A DNA stretch of 64,000 nt from Chloroflexota bacterium (lineage in GTDB: Bacteria > Chloroflexota > Anaerolineae > Aggregatilineales > Phototrophicaceae): assembly GCA_026708115.1 (NCBI GenBank), contig JAPOVL010000044.1, positions 1 through 64,000 on the forward strand, read 5' to 3'. A program made the translations under genes and the position numbers. The notes under the pieces are model-generated. The model saw only the letters and a program-made list of their open reading frames with translations, did not search any database and was not told the origin of the DNA. This document shows, piece after piece, positions 60,742-64,000 of this stretch; position 1 is the stretch's first letter, and every line of letters starts with the position of its first letter.

Positions 60742-61608
60742 CTATCCGGCGAAACAGGGCTCGACCTGTCCCTTGATGCCAGTATGAATGCGGAACAGGT
60801 CCCCCGCCAAAGGTTGCTGTCGGGCTTCCTCGTCGGTCAAGCCGATCGCCGCCGTCGTTACATAGAGCTCGTCAAGATTCTCGCCGCCAAAGGCACAGCT
60901 TGTCGGATTCTTCACTGGTAAGCGAATCTCACGCTCAATCACTCCATCAGGGTCGAAGCGGACGATGCGCCAATCGAGAATGCGCGCGCTCCATACGTAG
61001 CCTTCGCTGTCGACGCACAATCCATCCGGCAGCCCGGGCAGATCCGGATCATGAACGAATACCCGACGGTTAGAAATGCTGCCATCTTCCAGGTCGAAGT
61101 CGTAGGCATATATCGTGTGGATCATGGTATCGGTGAAATACATGATCTTGTCGTCCGGGCTCCAGCCCAGTCCGTTCGCGATGGTGATTCCGCTTTCCAT
61201 TCTTCGTACGGAAGCATCGGCATTCAGTCGATAGAGCGCGCTGGTAGCGCCTTCAAGGGTCATGGTACCGGCCCAAAACCGTCCTCGGCGATCCACCTTG
61301 CCGTCATTGAATCGTGACTCCGGTTTGTCTGCTTCCGGGTCGGCGATGAATTCCAACTGGCGGTCTTGCATGTCCCAAAAGGCATAGCCTTTGGCGGTGG
61401 CTAATATCAAGCCGCCCGACTCTCGAAAGGCCAAGGCGCCCACAGCGATATCCATTTGCAGCATTTCATGCTGGCGCTTTCGGGAATCGTAGCGAAAGAT
61501 TTGGCTGGACTCGATATCCACCCAGTAAAGCGCCCCTTCGCCGGGATGCCACAGTGGTCCCTCTCCCAATTTATTGCCCAGGGACAGGACATGTTCAACT
61601 TCATTCAT
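60742..61608 (-). CDS. SMP-30/gluconolactonase-family lactonase
   Basis: 288 residues. Six-bladed propeller with the family's metal sites: Glu in LGEGPLWHPGEGALYWVDIE, Asn in TIANGLGWSPD and Asp in PDGLCVDSEGYVW; RFNDGKVDRRGRFWAGTM is diagnostic. It hydrolyses sugar lactones to acids; with the SDR 43 bases upstream it would perform the first two steps of an oxidative sugar pathway. Confidence 0.93.
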   Translation of the reverse strand: MNEVEHVLSLGNKLGEGPLWHPGEGALYWVDIESSQIFRYDSRKRQHEMLQMDIAVGALAFRESGGLILATAKGYAFWDMQDRQLEFIADPEADKPESRFNDGKVDRRGRFWAGTMTLEGATSALYRLNADASVRRMESGITIANGLGWSPDDKIMYFTDTMIHTIYAYDFDLEDGSISNRRVFVHDPDLPGLPDGLCVDSEGYVWSARILDWRIVRFDPDGVIEREIRLPVKNPTSCAFGGENLDELYVTTAAIGLTDEEARQQPLAGDLFRIHTGIKGQVEPCFAG

Positions 61609-61651
61609 TGCCCAGGTCTTCCTTCATGCAGTACCGGTTATGTTGGCGCCG

Positions 61652-62455
61652 CTAATTGTCGTATTTCCGTTCGACGGTCTCCAGATCGTCGAACCAGAGC
61701 GCCATGCGCGCCATGACACCGCCATCTACATTCAGCGTGGCGCCCGTGATGTATGCCGCATCGTCCGATGCCATAAACACAACAGCCGCTGCGATATCCG
61801 GTCCGTAACCAATGCGACCGAGAGCGATTTGATCATCAATCATATGCGGATCGTAGTTGGGAATGACCTCGTAGGCTTTTTCGACGTGAATGGAACCAGG
61901 GATCACACAATTGACGCGGATGCGATGGGGCGCCAGGTCCAGCGCCATCGCCCGCGTCATCGCGTTGAGACCGCCTTTGGTGCTGGCATAAGCCAGCATG
62001 CCCGGGAAGGTCGCCATGCTGTGCATGGACCCGATGATGATGATAACACCGCCGCCGCCCGCTTCGACCATCAGCTTGGCGGCTGCCTGGGAACACATAT
62101 ACGTGCCCTTGAGGTTGATATCGATGACGCGATCCCACTGCTCATCGGTCATGTCCAGGAACGGGATGACCGGATCAATCGCCGAGTTGTTGACCAGAAT
62201 GTCAATGCGCCCGAACTCCTCTCGCAAGGATTCGTACATGGCATCGACATCTACCCGCTGGGCGATATTGGCTCGCACGGCCATGGCTCGCCTGCCCTTT
62301 GCGCGAATCTGCGCGGCGATCTCCTCCGCGCCGGCCTGGCTGCTGGCGTAATTGACCAGCACATCCGCGCCTTCATCGGCCAGCCGCAAGGCGATATGCC
62401 GTCCGATGCCGCGTCCGCCGCCGGTGACCAGCGCTACTTTGTCCTTCAATCTCAT
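61652..62455 (-). CDS. SDR family sugar dehydrogenase-like protein
   Basis: 267 residues. Classical SDR: TGGGRGIGRHIAL, NNSA, IIIIGSMHSMA and YASTKGG; C-terminus ITGATLNVDGGVMARMALWF. The pattern is near glucose/fucose/rhamnose 1-dehydrogenases of the SDR family. First gene of a probable operon with the lactonase and ADC-like genes. Confidence 0.9.
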   Translation of the reverse strand: MRLKDKVALVTGGGRGIGRHIALRLADEGADVLVNYASSQAGAEEIAAQIRAKGRRAMAVRANIAQRVDVDAMYESLREEFGRIDILVNNSAIDPVIPFLDMTDEQWDRVIDINLKGTYMCSQAAAKLMVEAGGGGVIIIIGSMHSMATFPGMLAYASTKGGLNAMTRAMALDLAPHRIRVNCVIPGSIHVEKAYEVIPNYDPHMIDDQIALGRIGYGPDIAAAVVFMASDDAAYITGATLNVDGGVMARMALWFDDLETVERKYDN

Positions 62456-62822
62456 CGGCTTCTAGTCCGTTCAATCGGCCTCTTCCCCGAAACAGAGTTG
62501 AGGAGAAGACACGTTTTCATCAGGCGCGAGATCGCCGCAAAACCTGAAATTATTTCGGTGATTTTCGGGCGACCTGATAGGTCGCCCCTACAAGGCTTGT
62601 CCGGTACTGGATCATGCTAAGGCGCTTTTTTCACCCCTCACCCCCCGGCCCCCTCTCCCACCACAAGGGGAGAGGGGGAGCGGACACCTTTTCATCAAGC
62701 TCAATATCGCCAATAAATCTGTATTCTTATGGCGATTTTCGGGCGACCTGATAGGTCGCCCCTACATTTTCACGATGAACCTTGTAGGGGTCAGCCACCG
62801 GCTGACCCGTTGCTATTTCCGG
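62456..62822. repeat. Composite of truncated MITE-like elements
   Basis: No gene. Two left halves of the GCTGAGGAGC-type element (about 62498-62600 and 62685-62800), each with GGGCGACCTGATAGGTCGCCCC, are joined through a CTTGTCCGGTACTGG end and a CCCCTCTCCC..GGGGAGAGGG repeat. Confidence 0.6.
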
Positions 62823-64000
62823 CTAGCCTTCCAGGAAGAAGTCGACGGTATCGGCGGTGACGGTGAAAGACTTCGTGATTACCGTATTGGGCAGGGCGAT
62901 GCGCCCGCCCTCGCGCGCGACTATGCCCTCTGCCGCGACATACATGTAGACCACGCCAAAGAAGCCCTCGGCGAAGGTATCCTGCGCGATCGTGCCCATG
63001 ACATCGCCGTCCTTGATCGCTTGCAGCAGCGAGTCGGCGCGGTCGCCGCCAACGACATCAATGCTGTCGACCAGCCCCATGTCCTTGACGGCGTTGGCCA
63101 CGCCTTCGGCAAAGGCATCACCCGAATAGATGATATCCATATCGGGATGGGCTTCGATCAGGTTGAGCGCGCCGTTATAGGCGCCGTCCATCGAGGCGCG
63201 ATCATCGACTGGTTCGAGGAATTCGTAAGCGCGGCCCGATGCCTCGAGCGTTGTTTGGAAGCCATGCAAGCGGTCGCGATGCTGCTGGGCGCTGATGAAA
63301 GCGACCACGCCGATCTTGGCGCCGTCAGGATAGCGGTCTAGCACCAACTGCGCGGCCGATTCGCCATAGGCGAAATCGCCGGTGCCGACGAAGGCGTGAC
63401 GGGCGCTCCGGTCGATGAGATCGCCGTTGAACTGGATGAAGGGAATGCCCGCTTCCATCGCTTGCTTTGATACCTCGGGAATCAGCGTGACATCAAAGCC
63501 GATCATCATGATGCCCTTTGTATCCGGCTTGGCGACGATCTCCTCCAGCAGTTTGATCTGCTCAAGGGCGATGCCATCTGTGGGCGGCGGACCAACGATT
63601 TCGACATTGATGCCCAGCCAGTCGGCCGCGGCTTGGATGCCGTCGAAATGCTGTTTCCACCAGGGATGCCCCAGGTTGCCGCCGATCATGTAGTAGCTGC
63701 CGTCGGTGCCAGCTGGCAGCGTCGGCTTGTCCGGTTCGACGCCGAGGAAGAAGTCGACGGTTTCGGCGGTGATAGTGAAGGATTGCGTAATCGAAGTGTC
63801 GGGCAGAGCGAGGCGCCCGCCTTCCTGCGAGACAAGACCCTGGCGCGCCACATACATATAAAGCACGCCGAAGAAACCTTCGGCGAAGGTGTCCTGGGCG
63901 ATCGTGCCCATGACACTGCCGTCCTTGATGTCCTGCAGCAGCGAGTCAGCGCGGTCGCCGCCGACCACGTCAATGCTGTCGACCAGACCCATATCATTAA
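62823..64000 (-). CDS. Sugar ABC transporter substrate-binding protein, tandem domains, 5' end outside window
   Basis: At least 391 residues; the frame is open at the right edge, so the N-terminus is missing. Residues about 110-389 are one complete ribose-type periplasmic-binding domain (YYMIGGNLGHPWWKQHFDGI at its start, VVGGDRADSLLQAIKDGDVM near the end). The preceding 100 residues are the end of another copy (VVGGDRADSLLQDIKDGSVM, GTIAQDTFAEGFFGVLYMYV), nearly identical at protein and DNA level. So the protein carries two binding domains in tandem. Family 1 binding proteins carry pentoses, hexoses or AI-2. Confidence 0.88.
   Translation of the reverse strand, partial: NDMGLVDSIDVVGGDRADSLLQDIKDGSVMGTIAQDTFAEGFFGVLYMYVARQGLVSQEGGRLALPDTSITQSFTITAETVDFFLGVEPDKPTLPAGTDGSYYMIGGNLGHPWWKQHFDGIQAAADWLGINVEIVGPPPTDGIALEQIKLLEEIVAKPDTKGIMMIGFDVTLIPEVSKQAMEAGIPFIQFNGDLIDRSARHAFVGTGDFAYGESAAQLVLDRYPDGAKIGVVAFISAQQHRDRLHGFQTTLEASGRAYEFLEPVDDRASMDGAYNGALNLIEAHPDMDIIYSGDAFAEGVANAVKDMGLVDSIDVVGGDRADSLLQAIKDGDVMGTIAQDTFAEGFFGVVYMYVAAEGIVAREGGRIALPNTVITKSFTVTADTVDFFLEG

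Overview
The window looks like one chromosomal contig of a GC-rich uncultured bacterium, most likely a Chloroflexota member (Anaerolineae/Caldilineae-like; inference, moderate confidence). Reasons: extracytoplasmic proteins with TP-rich linkers and a C-terminal LysM, solute-binding proteins whose signal peptides end in Ala-Gln-Asp without a lipobox, frequent TTG/GTG starts, many dispersed GGGCGACC..GGTCGCCCCTAC hairpin repeats between genes, and a large set of sugar-acid, SDR and oligopeptide-ABC genes. No tRNA, rRNA or CRISPR array was seen.

Layout. 0-4 kb: a repeat-rich region with two decayed copies of a phage-like terminase cassette, a tandem 244-bp repeat and a 175-bp MITE. 4-8.6 kb: a sulfotransferase/membrane-domain fusion, an acetoacetate-decarboxylase-like gene and two SDRs. 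9.2-12.2 kb: a large metallo-beta-lactamase/beta-CASP nuclease with an unusual C-terminus. 12.7-17.8 kb: a plasmid-like replication and partition module (prim-pol, ParB, ParA, small winged-helix protein, parS-like palindromes). 18-21.9 kb: a peptide-type ABC importer lacking ATPases. 22.4-30.2 kb: a three-gene AddAB/AdnAB-like helicase-helicase-nuclease operon followed two bases later by an AT-richer gene encoding reverse transcriptase, a helical middle and a TIR domain; this is the best candidate for an undescribed defence system here. 30.2-36.5 kb: an enolase-superfamily dehydratase, two MITE-like elements, RecJ, a hydroxypyruvate-isomerase-like protein, an EamA exporter and an orphan XisI-like gene. 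36.5-47.8 kb: a minus-strand cluster with a full Opp-type importer (A-B-C-D-F), two sialidase-like proteins and a P450. 48.6-51.7 kb: a small protein translationally coupled to a large secreted FN3/beta-helix/LysM protein. 51.9-64 kb: a sugar-acid catabolic region (SDRs, FAH-fold hydrolase, 2-oxoacid dehydrogenase E1a/E1b/E2, hydroxyacid dehydrogenase, GntR regulator, ADC-like protein, SMP-30 lactonase) and a truncated tandem sugar-binding protein at the right edge.

How the parts fit. Sugar dehydrogenase (SDR), lactonase (SMP-30), acid dehydratase (enolase superfamily), keto-deoxy-acid dehydrogenase (SDR) and diketo-acid hydrolase (FAH) are the enzyme classes of a non-phosphorylative deoxy-sugar pathway, with the E1/E2 complex able to use the resulting 2-oxoacids; sialidases and ABC importers would supply substrates. 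The accessory layer (terminase relics, MITEs, prim-pol/ParABS, XisI, RT-TIR) indicates a mobile, phage-exposed genome.
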